From Microbacterium sp. TNHR37B (GTDB lineage Bacteria; Actinomycetota; Actinomycetes; Actinomycetales; Microbacteriaceae), in NCBI RefSeq assembly GCF_001620065.1, contig NZ_LQGV01000004.1:248001-312000 (forward strand): a stretch of DNA of 64,000 bases, read 5' to 3'. The notes under the pieces are model-generated. The model did not search any database and was not told the DNA's origin. It was given only the letters and a program-made list of their open reading frames with translations. The position numbers were made by a program, and so were the translations under genes. This document shows, piece after piece, positions 32,396 through 40,659 of the stretch; the stretch's first letter is position 1; each line of letters opens with the position of its first letter.

Positions 32396-34285
32396 TCACG
32401 AGACCGGCAGCCACACCCGCATCGTCGACGGTCCGCGTTCTGCCCACTCGTGGTACGGAATGAGCGCTGCCGGTGTCACAGCCTCGGTCGTCCGCGGGGC
32501 GCTCCGCCCGTACGGCCAAGGCGCGTCGGCAGCGCCGCGCGTGCGCACATCGACCCACACGCGTCCGTCGCGGTCGACGGGGTCACCGGCCACCGTCACG
32601 AGGCCGACGTCGTCCAGACCGTCGATGTCGGTCGACTCCAACGCGAGCACTTCGGGCCCCCGTTCGACGGCGATGCAGCCCCGCACCGCGTCGATCCGGG
32701 GATCGGCGTGGACCACTCGCGGGTGCATCGGCAGATCGAGCTCGATCACATCGCCGACCCGGAAGGAACGGTGGACGCTCACGAGCCCCGGAGCGGCGGC
32801 CTGCGTCTCTTCGCCGGGGACGCGCCACCGTGCTCCGTCGGCCCACGCGGGCACCCGGAGCCCGAGCGTCCACGCGCCCTCCGAGGCGATCACCTCGACA
32901 CGCACTCGTCCCTCGGCCGGGTAGGCCGTCTCCACCCGCAGAGCGATCCTCCGGCCGTCGGCGAGGGTGGTGTCGATCTCGGCGGGAGCGTACTGGTGCA
33001 CCTGGACGCCGTCCGCGTCGGCGGTCGCGACGTAGGCGGCCAGGCTCGCCATCGTGCGGGCGACGTTCGTCGGGCAGCACGACACGTCGAACCACGGTGC
33101 CCGCAGTGACGCCGACGCGCGGGGAGAAGTGGCCTCGGGATCGGCGGGCTGGCGCGCCACACGCTGGTGGAGAGTGTTCGCGTAGTAGAACGCACGGCCG
33201 TCGCGGCTGGGAGAGGTCGCCACGACGTTGTACAGCGTCCGCTCGATGAGGTCCGCGTACTGCTCGCCGCCGTCGGCCAGGAGCAGTCGCCACGCGAACA
33301 TGATCGAGCCGATCCCGGCGCACGTCTCCGAGTAGGCGCGGTCCGGGGGGAGCTCGAAGTCGTCGCCGAAGGCCTCGTCCTGATGGTGCGAGCCCTGACC
33401 GCCCGTGACGTAGGTGCGCGTCGCGACGGTTCGGCGCCACTGCCGGCGGAGGGCCGCCAAGAGGCCGTCGTCGGCGTCCTCGACCGCCACGTCGACGGCG
33501 CCGGCGGCGAGGTAGTTGGCCCGCACGGCGTGACCACGCAGGACATCGGCCTCCCGCACCGGGATGTCGTCCTGGAAGTACGAGCGCCCCCACTCGATGT
33601 CGCGGAGGGTCTGGGTGCCGCGGCGCGCCACGAACAGGCGTGCCATCCGGGCGTAGTGCTCGGAGCCGGTCACGCGCGCCAGCTCCGCGAGGCCCACCTC
33701 GATCTCGGCATGACCGCACACCGATTCGATGCCGCCGTCGTCGAAGACCGTGCACACGAGGTCGGCCGCACGCCGCGCGACCGTCAGGAGGCCGTCGTCG
33801 GCGCCGGGGCGGGTGCGCTCCCGGGCGACCGCGGCTTGGAAGAGGTGTCCGAGGCAGTACAGCTCGTGGCCCCATTCCAGGTCGCTCCAGCGGGGAGGCT
33901 GACCGGGGCGCCCGAAGGCGGTGTTGAGGTAGCCGTCGGCCTCTTGCGCCGCCGCGACCCGGGCGACCGTCCGGCGCAGCCGCGCCTCGTGGGCAGGGTC
34001 GTCGCTGCGACCGATCTCCCACGCGAGCGCCTCGAGGAACTTGTAGACCTCGGAGTCGGCGAACTCCCGTCCGCGGCGGCCCTCGGGGAGGGTGCCTTCG
34101 GCCGCACGGTCGAAGTTGGGCAGCCACCCCTCCGACTCCAGCTTCGCCTCGATGTGCGGCAGCGTGGCGGCGGTGTTTGTCTGCTGGCGCTCGCCCCAGA
34201 AGCCGCCGGTGATGCGGACCTCGTCGAGGCCGAGCGGCCGGAGCTCTCCCCGTGAGGGAGCGACGGGAACGGAACGGATGGACAT
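32396..34285 (-). CDS. GH127 beta-L-arabinofuranosidase
   Basis: The 629-residue protein belongs to glycoside hydrolase family 127, whose founding member HypBA1 releases L-arabinose from beta-1,2-linked arabinofuranosyl disaccharides. The unusual zinc-cysteine active site is visible: Glu320 and Cys322 in SETCAGIGS, and Cys403-Cys404 in DVSCCPTNVAR, matching the Glu/Cys/Cys/Cys zinc set with a Cys nucleophile. There is no signal peptide, so it acts in the cytosol on imported oligosaccharides. The ATG at 34285 was chosen over a GTG at 34291 because AAGGGG lies at ideal distance. It is the last gene of the CUT1 operon, 2 bases after the permease stop, so the importer probably supplies its substrate. 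Confidence 0.9.
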   Translation of the reverse strand: MSIRSVPVAPSRGELRPLGLDEVRITGGFWGERQQTNTAATLPHIEAKLESEGWLPNFDRAAEGTLPEGRRGREFADSEVYKFLEALAWEIGRSDDPAHEARLRRTVARVAAAQEADGYLNTAFGRPGQPPRWSDLEWGHELYCLGHLFQAAVARERTRPGADDGLLTVARRAADLVCTVFDDGGIESVCGHAEIEVGLAELARVTGSEHYARMARLFVARRGTQTLRDIEWGRSYFQDDIPVREADVLRGHAVRANYLAAGAVDVAVEDADDGLLAALRRQWRRTVATRTYVTGGQGSHHQDEAFGDDFELPPDRAYSETCAGIGSIMFAWRLLLADGGEQYADLIERTLYNVVATSPSRDGRAFYYANTLHQRVARQPADPEATSPRASASLRAPWFDVSCCPTNVARTMASLAAYVATADADGVQVHQYAPAEIDTTLADGRRIALRVETAYPAEGRVRVEVIASEGAWTLGLRVPAWADGARWRVPGEETQAAAPGLVSVHRSFRVGDVIELDLPMHPRVVHADPRIDAVRGCIAVERGPEVLALESTDIDGLDDVGLVTVAGDPVDRDGRVWVDVRTRGAADAPWPYGRSAPRTTEAVTPAALIPYHEWAERGPSTMRVWLPVS

Positions 34286-34287
34286 GT

Positions 34288-35181
34288 TCACCCCTTGAAG
34301 GCGCCGGACATGAAGCCGCGGACGTAGTGACGTTGGAGGACGAGGAAGAGCAGGATGCAGGGGAGGGCCAGCACGACGACGCCCGCTTCGGTCGCGCCGT
34401 AGTCGATGACGCCCTGCACCTGAACGCGGAGGTTGGAGACGGCCAGCGGAAGAGTCATCCGGTTGGTGTCGGTGATCAGGATGAGGGGCGCCATGAAGTC
34501 GTTCCAGGCGGCGAGGAAGGCAAACAGTCCCACCGTCACCATGCCCGGCTTGACCGCGGGGAGGAGGACCCGCCACAGGGCCTTCCACGTCGAGCAGCCG
34601 TCGACGAGGGCGGCCTCGTCGAGCTCGCGCGGGATGGACTCGAAAGAGATCCGCATCATGAACATCGAGAAAGGCAGCTGGAACATGGTGAGGACGATCG
34701 CGACGCCCACGAGCGAGTTGCTCAGCCCGACGCGGTTGAGGATGACGTAGAGCGGGATCAGCAGGGTCGCGTACGGCACCATCAGGATCGCGAGCGTCGT
34801 GAGGAACAGGGCGTTCTTGCCGGGGAAGCGGAACCGGGCAAACGCATACCCGCCCAGGAGCGACACCAGGAGGGTGAGCACGACGGTCAGCACCGAGACG
34901 AACAGCGAGTTGCCGAGGTATACCCAGACCCCGGCCTGGTAGTTCGCGAGTGCGATGTAGTTGCCGAAGCCCCACCCCTCGGGCTGGCTGGTGCCGGCGC
35001 GTCCCTGGACCGACGAGACCGCCGTCCACACGAGCGGGTAGAGGAAGAGGATGGCCAGCGCCGTCGTGAACAGCCACGAGGGCATGCCCACCACGGTACG
35101 CAGCAGCGGGCTGCGCCCGGGTCGCGGTCGGGGCTCTTCGACGCGGACGAGGTCGTCGGCGGCGGTGATCTGGGCGGTCAT
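34288..35181 (-). CDS. CUT1 sugar ABC permease, MalG/AraQ-like
   Basis: This 297-residue permease has about six spans, with the first near FTTALAILFLYPLVWTAVSS, and the EAA loop ELDEAALVDGCSTWKALWRVLLP near 200-220. It ends VLQRHYVRGFMSGAFKG, the classic MalG-type C terminus. It pairs with the upstream permease to import an oligosaccharide. No ATPase gene is present in the operon; CUT1 systems of Actinobacteria usually share a single MsiK/MalK-type ATPase encoded elsewhere. Confidence 0.92.
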   Translation of the reverse strand: MTAQITAADDLVRVEEPRPRPGRSPLLRTVVGMPSWLFTTALAILFLYPLVWTAVSSVQGRAGTSQPEGWGFGNYIALANYQAGVWVYLGNSLFVSVLTVVLTLLVSLLGGYAFARFRFPGKNALFLTTLAILMVPYATLLIPLYVILNRVGLSNSLVGVAIVLTMFQLPFSMFMMRISFESIPRELDEAALVDGCSTWKALWRVLLPAVKPGMVTVGLFAFLAAWNDFMAPLILITDTNRMTLPLAVSNLRVQVQGVIDYGATEAGVVVLALPCILLFLVLQRHYVRGFMSGAFKG

Positions 35182-35184
35182 GGT

Positions 35185-36093
35185 TCAGCTCTCGTCGGGG
35201 CGGCGGAACGCGCGCAGCTGGAAGACGTTGATGACGATGAGGGCGAGCAGCACGATCACCGAGAGGGCGCCGGCGATGCCGAGGTGGTTCTGCCCTTGGA
35301 AGGCGACGTTGTAGATCAACTGCACGACGGTCATGGTGCTGTTGTCGGGGCCGCCCTTGGTGAGGATGTAGAACTGCTCGAAGGCCAGCAGCGATCCCGT
35401 GACGCACATGACGGTCGTGAGCGCGAACGTCGGGCGCAGGAGCGGCACCGTGACGTCGCGGAAGGTCTGCCATCTCGATGCGCCATCGATGCGGGCCGCC
35501 TCGTAGACGTCCTCGGGAATGCCCTGGAGCCCCACGAGCATCAGCAGCATGTAGAAGCCGGCGTAGCGCCAGACGATGAGGAAGACCGTCGACCACAGGG
35601 CGCCGTCGGGGGTGCCGAGGAAGGTGAATCCCCACGAGCGCATGAGGTCGGCGAACGGACCGGCGTAGGGGGAGTAGAGGACGTAGAACAGGAGCGACGC
35701 CGACGCGAGGCCGAGGGCGCTGGGGACGAGGAACGACGTGCGGAGGATCGACTTCCACCGGGTCGATTCCTGCACCAGCAGGGCGAGGCCCAGCCCGAGT
35801 CCGATCAGCAGGACGGTCGTGATCACGGTGTACTTCAGGGTGAACCAGATGGAGTCCCAGAAGAGGCGGTGCAGGACCGCCTTCTCGTAGTTCTCCGGGA
35901 GGTTCCACCCCTGGTCGCCGCCCAGCAGCGACCAGTCCGACGCCGACATCTGGAAGACCAGCAGCAGCGGGACGATGAAGACGAACAGGACGAACAGGGC
36001 GGTGGGCGCGGCGTAGGCCCAGCCCTGCAGCGCCTCGCGGCGCGAGCGTCGAGCGCTCTGCCGCGTGCGGGGCGGCGCCGTCTCAACGGACAT
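35185..36093 (-). CDS. CUT1 sugar ABC permease, MalF/UgpA-like
   Basis: The 302-residue permease starts with a basic cytosolic tail, then the span GWAYAAPTALFVLFVFIVPLLLVFQMS, with about six spans in all. The EAA loop is YEAARIDGASRWQTFRDVTVP near 200-220. The ATG at 36093 was chosen from the MSVETAPP start with a ribosome binding site; the frame continues upstream only into a hairpin region. It lies 61 bases after the binding-protein gene, with a strong stem-loop in between, and 3 bases before the next permease. Confidence 0.92.
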   Translation of the reverse strand: MSVETAPPRTRQSARRSRREALQGWAYAAPTALFVLFVFIVPLLLVFQMSASDWSLLGGDQGWNLPENYEKAVLHRLFWDSIWFTLKYTVITTVLLIGLGLGLALLVQESTRWKSILRTSFLVPSALGLASASLLFYVLYSPYAGPFADLMRSWGFTFLGTPDGALWSTVFLIVWRYAGFYMLLMLVGLQGIPEDVYEAARIDGASRWQTFRDVTVPLLRPTFALTTVMCVTGSLLAFEQFYILTKGGPDNSTMTVVQLIYNVAFQGQNHLGIAGALSVIVLLALIVINVFQLRAFRRPDES

Positions 36094-36118
36094 GGGAGAC
36101 CTTTCGGGAGGGGATGGG

Positions 36119-36148
36119 CCGGGTGGGTGCGCGGCGGCACCCACCCGG
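36119..36148 (-). terminator. stem-loop between binding-protein and permease genes (CUT1)
   Basis: A perfect 12-bp GC-rich stem (CCGGGTGGGTGC at 36119-36130 with its complement at 36137-36148, 6-base loop) sits just after the binding-protein stop in the minus-strand transcript. There is no U-tract. Such hairpins in importer operons usually stabilise the upstream mRNA or partly terminate, giving an excess of binding protein over permeases. Confidence 0.65.
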
Positions 36149-36154
36149 CGGCGA

Positions 36155-37447
36155 TCACTGCTGGAGGATCGCGGTGATCTGGTCGTTGTCGGCGGCGACC
36201 GTGTCGGTGCCCTCCAGCACGGCATTGCGCACGAGGGTCAGCCAGGGGCTTCCCGGGGCGTTGAAGGCCTGCTGGAAGTTGAGGGCGACGGGGGTGTCTC
36301 CCTTGCCGGCGACCTCGTTGATCGTGACGAGGCGCGGGTCCTTCGCGGCGTACTCGTTGTTCGCGAAGTCCGCACGCGAGACCACGTCGTTGTTCTTGGC
36401 GAGCACGCCCACCTGGGCGTCCTCCGACATCATCCAGTTCAGGAAGTTCCACGCCTGGGCGGACTTCTTGGAGTCCTTCGAGACGCCGATGCCGTCACCG
36501 CCGACGAAGGTCGACGCCCCGCCCTTCGGTCCCGGGATTCCTGCGACGCCCACGTCGAACGGGGTGGAGGACAGGAGCGTGGCCGGGTAGAACATGAGGC
36601 CGACCTTGCCCTCGGTGAAGGCGGCCGTCCAGGTCGGTCCCGCCTCGTCCTGCGAGCTGGGGAGCACCGCGCCGGAGGTCCACAGATCACGCCAGGTGTC
36701 GTAGACGGACGTCGCGGTGTCGCTGGAGAGGAGGGAGGTCGCACCGCCGTCGCCGAGCACCTGCTCGCCGTCGGCCCAGATGCTCGGGAACCACGTGAAC
36801 ACGAGGCAGCCGCCGCAGTTGAGGCCCGTCGCCGTGCCGTAGACGCCGTCCTTGCCGAGTGCCTGGACCTTCTTGGCGGCCTCGGCGTACTCGGCGAGGT
36901 TGGCGGGCGCCTTCTCGGGATCCAGGCCCGCCTCGGCGAAGAGCTCCTTGTTCCAGAACATCATCGACAGGTCCAGCACGAAGGGCAGCACGTGCTCCTT
37001 GCCGTCGGCGGTGCCGGCTGCCAAGTGACCCTTGTTGATCTGGTCCTTGAAGTCGAGACCGTCGATCTGGGCGGAGATGTCCTGGAACAGGCCCTGCTTC
37101 ACCCAGTTGGGGACATAGACGATGTCTGCGGCGAACAGATCCGGAAGGCCGTTGGACCCGGCTGCCGCGCCGACCTTGGCCACGTAGTCGTCGTTGGGGA
37201 CGACCGTCAGCTCGACCTGGTTCTCGTGGCTCGCGTTGTAGGCCTCGACGAGGAGCTTCGCCTGCTTCTCGAGCGGAGCGCGGGTCCACAGCGTCAGCGT
37301 GGAACCGTCATCGACTCCTTCGGGGGAGATCGACTGCTGGGGTGCGGGCTGGTCGGTGCCGCCGGCGCAGCCGGCGAGACCCACGAGGGTCGTCGCGGCG
37401 AGAACGGCGGTCAACGCGCGCAGACCGCGGCGTCTGGGGGTGATCAT
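36155..37447 (-). CDS. CUT1 sugar ABC substrate-binding lipoprotein
   Basis: The 430-residue solute-binding protein has a lipoprotein signal peptide with lipobox LAGC (Cys27). The mature domain resembles family 1 extracellular sugar-binding proteins: LTLWTRAPLEKQAKLLVEAYN, LPDLFAADIVYVPNW, NKELFAEAGLDPEKAPANL. The start at 37447 is preceded by AGAGGAG at good distance; a longer in-frame start exists but lacks a signal. It is the first gene of the operon that ends with the GH127 enzyme. The likely ligand is an L-arabinose-containing oligosaccharide; this is inference from the operon. Confidence 0.9.
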   Translation of the reverse strand: MITPRRRGLRALTAVLAATTLVGLAGCAGGTDQPAPQQSISPEGVDDGSTLTLWTRAPLEKQAKLLVEAYNASHENQVELTVVPNDDYVAKVGAAAGSNGLPDLFAADIVYVPNWVKQGLFQDISAQIDGLDFKDQINKGHLAAGTADGKEHVLPFVLDLSMMFWNKELFAEAGLDPEKAPANLAEYAEAAKKVQALGKDGVYGTATGLNCGGCLVFTWFPSIWADGEQVLGDGGATSLLSSDTATSVYDTWRDLWTSGAVLPSSQDEAGPTWTAAFTEGKVGLMFYPATLLSSTPFDVGVAGIPGPKGGASTFVGGDGIGVSKDSKKSAQAWNFLNWMMSEDAQVGVLAKNNDVVSRADFANNEYAAKDPRLVTINEVAGKGDTPVALNFQQAFNAPGSPWLTLVRNAVLEGTDTVAADNDQITAILQQ

Positions 37448-37519
37448 GCTGAACTCCTCTTGCTCTTCGTTGAGCGGGGCCTGCTGCGGTGCCGGCACTC
37501 CCGCGGGGCTTCGAAATCT

Positions 37520-37579
37520 CCGAAAGCCTTTTCGGAAAGATATCCAGGGGTCTATGGTCGTGTCAAGGATCGTTTCCGA
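37520..37579 (-). promoter_or_regulatory. CUT1 operon promoter with two LacI-type operators
   Basis: On the minus strand, TTGACA (plus positions 37561-37566) and TATCTT (37537-37542) are separated by 18 bases, a near-consensus promoter. Immediately downstream, an inverted repeat CCGAAA...TTTCGG (37520-37535) covers the expected start point. A second site sharing TCGGAAA lies at 37573-37579, upstream of the -35 and next to the -10 region of the divergent LacI gene. The paired sites would let one repressor control both the importer/GH127 operon and itself. Confidence 0.7.
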
Positions 37580-37603
37580 TAACCTTTACGACGAGGGGGA
37601 CAC

Positions 37604-38626
37604 GTGAGTTCGGATGTGGAGGGTCGCACGGCGACCCTCAGCGACGTGGCCCGGCGGGCCGGGGTGTCGATCGCGACGGCTTCCAAGGCGCTCAACGGCC
37701 GGGAAGACGTCGCCGCCGCGACGCGCCGGCGGGTCGAGGCGGCCGCGACGGAGCTGGCGTTCGTGCCGAACCCCATGGCGCGGGGGCTCCTCGCCGGTCG
37801 CACCGGCACGGTGGGGCTGCTCACGAGCGACCTCGAAGGCCGCTTCATGCTCCCGATCCTCATGGGCGCCGAAGACGCCTTCGGAGCCGGCCAGGTCAAC
37901 GTGTTCCTGTGCGACGCCCGCGGCGACGCGATCAGGGAGCAGCACCATCTCAAGGCGCTGCTCAGCCGCCGGGTCGACGGCATCATCGTCGTGGGGCGGC
38001 AGACGGATCCTCGTCCGTCGCTCGGGCAGGAGCTGCCGGTGCCGGTCGTGTACGCCTACGCCCCGTCCGACGACCCGCGCGACCTCTCGCTGACCCCGGA
38101 CAACGAGGCGGGAGGCCGCATGGCCATCGAGCACCTCCTCGCCTGCGGGCGCACCCGTATCGCGCACATCTCGGGCGATCCGGCCTACGCCGCCGCGCAG
38201 GACCGGCTCGCGGGGGCGCAGGCCGCCCTCGCGGATGCCGGGCTGGAGCTGGTGGGCGATCCGATGTTCTCGGAGTGGTCCGAGCATTGGGGGCGCGACG
38301 CCGCCGCCCTGCTGCTGGACCGCCATCCCGAGATCGACGGCATCTTCTGCGGTTCCGATCAGCTCGCGCGCGGCGTGCTGGACACCGCTCGGGATCTCGG
38401 CCGCCGTGTGCCCGACGACCTCGCCGTCGTGGGCTATGACAACTGGGAAGTGCTCTCCACCGGTTCCCGTCCCGAGCTCACGAGCGTCGATGCCAACCTG
38501 CAGCAACTCGGACGACTCGCGGCCCAGCGCGTCTTCGACGCCATCGACGGGGTGGACACGGGGAGCGGCGTCAGCCACGTCCCCGTGCGCCTGGTCATCC
38601 GCGGGTCCACGATCGCCCGGCGCTGA
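37604..38626 (+). CDS. LacI-family regulator of the arabino-oligosaccharide operon
   Basis: The 340-residue protein has an N-terminal LacI helix-turn-helix at about 11-35 (ATLSDVARRAGVSIATASKALNG) with the hinge helix NPMARGLLAGRTGTVGLL, and a periplasmic-binding-protein-like effector domain (about 65-335). The start is GTG at 37604 with a GAGGGGG ribosome binding site. It is divergent from the CUT1/GH127 operon, with 156 bases between starts containing two TCGGAAA-type sites. Most likely it represses that operon and is released by an arabinose-containing inducer. Confidence 0.9.
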   Translation: MSSDVEGRTATLSDVARRAGVSIATASKALNGREDVAAATRRRVEAAATELAFVPNPMARGLLAGRTGTVGLLTSDLEGRFMLPILMGAEDAFGAGQVNVFLCDARGDAIREQHHLKALLSRRVDGIIVVGRQTDPRPSLGQELPVPVVYAYAPSDDPRDLSLTPDNEAGGRMAIEHLLACGRTRIAHISGDPAYAAAQDRLAGAQAALADAGLELVGDPMFSEWSEHWGRDAAALLLDRHPEIDGIFCGSDQLARGVLDTARDLGRRVPDDLAVVGYDNWEVLSTGSRPELTSVDANLQQLGRLAAQRVFDAIDGVDTGSGVSHVPVRLVIRGSTIARR

Positions 38627-38661
38627 GACCCCCGCGCCCGCGCTCGATCGGTCTCCGTCGA

Positions 38662-38726
38662 GCGCTGAGGTGTCACAAAGCGCTGCTACCCACGCGAGGT
38701 GGCATCGCTTTGTGACACCTCAGCGC
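38662..38726. repeat. 21-bp palindrome element C (core GCTGAGGTGTCACAAAGC)
   Basis: Perfect 21-bp inverted arms at 38662-38682 and 38706-38726 flank a loop that itself pairs (TGCTACC with GGTGGCA), giving an almost continuous hairpin of about 65 bases. It lies between the convergent LacI and SDR genes, where it could terminate both transcripts. The arm core GCTGAGGTGTCACA aligns with GCTCAGGTGGCGCA of elements B and D. Confidence 0.75.
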
Positions 38727-38759
38727 GGGGAGCTCAGCGCGGGGGGAGGGGCAGACCGG

Positions 38760-39605
38760 TCAGACCTCGTCGCGCCACGAATGCGTCGGCCGGTAGCCGA
38801 GGAGTCGCTGCGCCTTCGCGGTGGAGAAGAGCGAGTCGTGCTCGCCGAGGTCGCCCCGCACCTCGACGCCGGGGAACACCTCGGCCACGAGCTCCGCGTT
38901 GGGCCGGGACATGACGGTGTCGGCGGCCGCGATGAGGAAGTGGTCGAATCCGGCCGGTGCCGTCTCCAGTGCCCGCCGGACCGCCTGCGCGCCGTCACGA
39001 GCATCGATGTAGCTCCAGAGGTTCCACTTGCGCCGGCGGGGGTCGGCGTCGAACGAGGGGAACTCCGCGTAGTCGGCGGGGATCATGACGTTGGAGAACC
39101 GCAGTGCCGTGATCGAGACCTCGGGGTGCCAGCGCACGAGCTCGACCGCCATCGTCTCCTCCAGGTGCTTGACGAGGGAGTACACCGACTCGGGCCGGGC
39201 CGGGTAGTCCTCGTCGACCGGGATGTAGGGCGGCGGCACATCGAAGGGGAGCCCCTGCACCGTCTCGCTCGAGGCGTAGACGATCCGCGTCATCCCGAGG
39301 CGGATCGCGGCCCAGAAGACGTGGAAGGTGCTGAGGATGTTGTTGCGGAAGGTCTCGACATCGGGCCGGATGCCGGGGGCGGGGATCGCGGCGAGGTGCA
39401 CGAGGGCGTCGACACCGTCGTGACGGTCGCCGACCGCCGTGAGGGCGTCGATCACCTGCCCGTAATCGGTGAGATCGACCTGCACGAATCCCGCTCCGCG
39501 GGGGCCGACGGTGTCGAGGCCGATCACCTCGTGACCTGCCTCGGTGAGCTCTCGGACGACGACGGTTCCCAGCTTTCCGGACGACCCGGTGACGGCGATG
39601 CGCAT
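38760..39605 (-). CDS. NAD(P)-dependent extended SDR (epimerase/dehydratase family)
   Basis: The 281-residue protein has a Rossmann motif TGSSGKLG (about 6-13), the LVHLAAIP segment, a catalytic region with SSETVQG and YSLVK, and a C-terminal substrate domain. It fits NAD-dependent epimerases, dehydratases or uronate/sugar dehydrogenases. It is 40 bases downstream of the LacI gene that ends the CUT2 operon, on the same strand, so it may be the last gene of that operon and act on a sugar or sugar acid. The exact reaction cannot be read from the sequence. Confidence 0.82.
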   Translation of the reverse strand: MRIAVTGSSGKLGTVVVRELTEAGHEVIGLDTVGPRGAGFVQVDLTDYGQVIDALTAVGDRHDGVDALVHLAAIPAPGIRPDVETFRNNILSTFHVFWAAIRLGMTRIVYASSETVQGLPFDVPPPYIPVDEDYPARPESVYSLVKHLEETMAVELVRWHPEVSITALRFSNVMIPADYAEFPSFDADPRRRKWNLWSYIDARDGAQAVRRALETAPAGFDHFLIAAADTVMSRPNAELVAEVFPGVEVRGDLGEHDSLFSTAKAQRLLGYRPTHSWRDEV

Positions 39606-39645
39606 ACCCCCAGCCTGTCACCTCCGGTCGGGGAGCGACACCTCG

Positions 39646-40659
39646 TCAGGCGGGAGGGCGTGTCGACTCGCGCACGATGAGATGGGTGGCCAAGGGGGTG
39701 TCCTCGGTGAGCTGGTCGGGCTCCTCCACCGCGACCAGCACCTTCTGCATGATCAGCTCGCCGAGCGCCCGGAAGTCCTGTCGGACGGTCGTCAGGGGAG
39801 GAAGGAGGAAGGGAGCTTCCGGGACATCGTCGAAGCCGACGACACTCACGTCGTCCGGGACCTGTAGCCCGCGGCCGCGGAGGGCAGAGACGAGCCCGAT
39901 CGCCATGTGGTCGTTCGCCGCGAAGACCGCCGATCCGGAGGTCACCTCCAGCGTCGTGCCGATCTCGTGCCCGCTCGCCGCCGACCAGTCCCCGTGCCGG
40001 GGGTCGACGGCGGGAAGTCCCCGTGCGGCCAGCTCATCGCGCCACCCGCGGATGCGCTCGAGCGCGTCGGGGTTGCTCGCCGGCCCCGCGAGGTGGTGGA
40101 TGCGGGTGTGGCCGAGCTCCGCGAGGTGGCGGACAGCGGCACGCGCGCCCCGGTACTGGTCGATCGAGACGAGGTGGGGGTGTCGTCGCGGCGTCGCCGC
40201 CGCTGCGACCACGGGGAGACTCAGCTCCAATCCCCGCACGACCTCGAGCACGCCGATGTCGTTCACGATCAGGACGATGGCGTCCACCCGCTGGCGCAGG
40301 AGCCCCTCGATCGCGGTGCGCACCGCCACCGGATCCGGGCCGGGCGAGGTGACGGCATCGACGGAGTAGCGCTCGGCGCGTGCCGCGACGTTGAAGTGCA
40401 TCGCGATCGATGCCGGCCCGAAGTCGGCGGTGTTGGGGGTGACGAGCCCGATCGTGCGGGTGCGGCGGGTGACGAGGGCTCGCGCGGCGGGCGACGGGCT
40501 GTAGCGGAGCTGGGCGATCGCCTGTTCCACCCGGGCCCGGGTGGCCGGGCGCACATTGGGGAGGTCGTTCAGCACGCGGGAGACCGTCTGGTGCGAGACC
40601 CCGGCCAGCCGCGCCACGTCGAAGATGTTCGCCGACTTCGCCCCGCGCTCTTCGCTCAC
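39646..40659 (-). CDS. LacI-family transcriptional regulator (in CUT2 operon)
   Basis: The 337-residue protein has an N-terminal helix-turn-helix (ANIFDVARLAGVSHQTVSRVLNDLPNV, about 10-36), then a sugar-binding-like effector domain (about 65-330). The GTG start at 40659 overlaps the stop of the second ATPase gene (GTGA), so it is translated with the importer. It is a full-length LacI protein similar in layout to the AraR-like regulator at 47282. Being inside the operon, its level should rise with importer expression, a possible feedback arrangement. Confidence 0.9.
   Translation of the reverse strand: MSEERGAKSANIFDVARLAGVSHQTVSRVLNDLPNVRPATRARVEQAIAQLRYSPSPAARALVTRRTRTIGLVTPNTADFGPASIAMHFNVAARAERYSVDAVTSPGPDPVAVRTAIEGLLRQRVDAIVLIVNDIGVLEVVRGLELSLPVVAAAATPRRHPHLVSIDQYRGARAAVRHLAELGHTRIHHLAGPASNPDALERIRGWRDELAARGLPAVDPRHGDWSAASGHEIGTTLEVTSGSAVFAANDHMAIGLVSALRGRGLQVPDDVSVVGFDDVPEAPFLLPPLTTVRQDFRALGELIMQKVLVAVEEPDQLTEDTPLATHLIVRESTRPPA

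Noticed and set aside
34252..36177. 641-codon open frame on the plus strand across the CUT1 permease genes
   Set aside because: It crosses two recognised permease genes and their junction. The translation is charged, repetitive and unlike any protein family.
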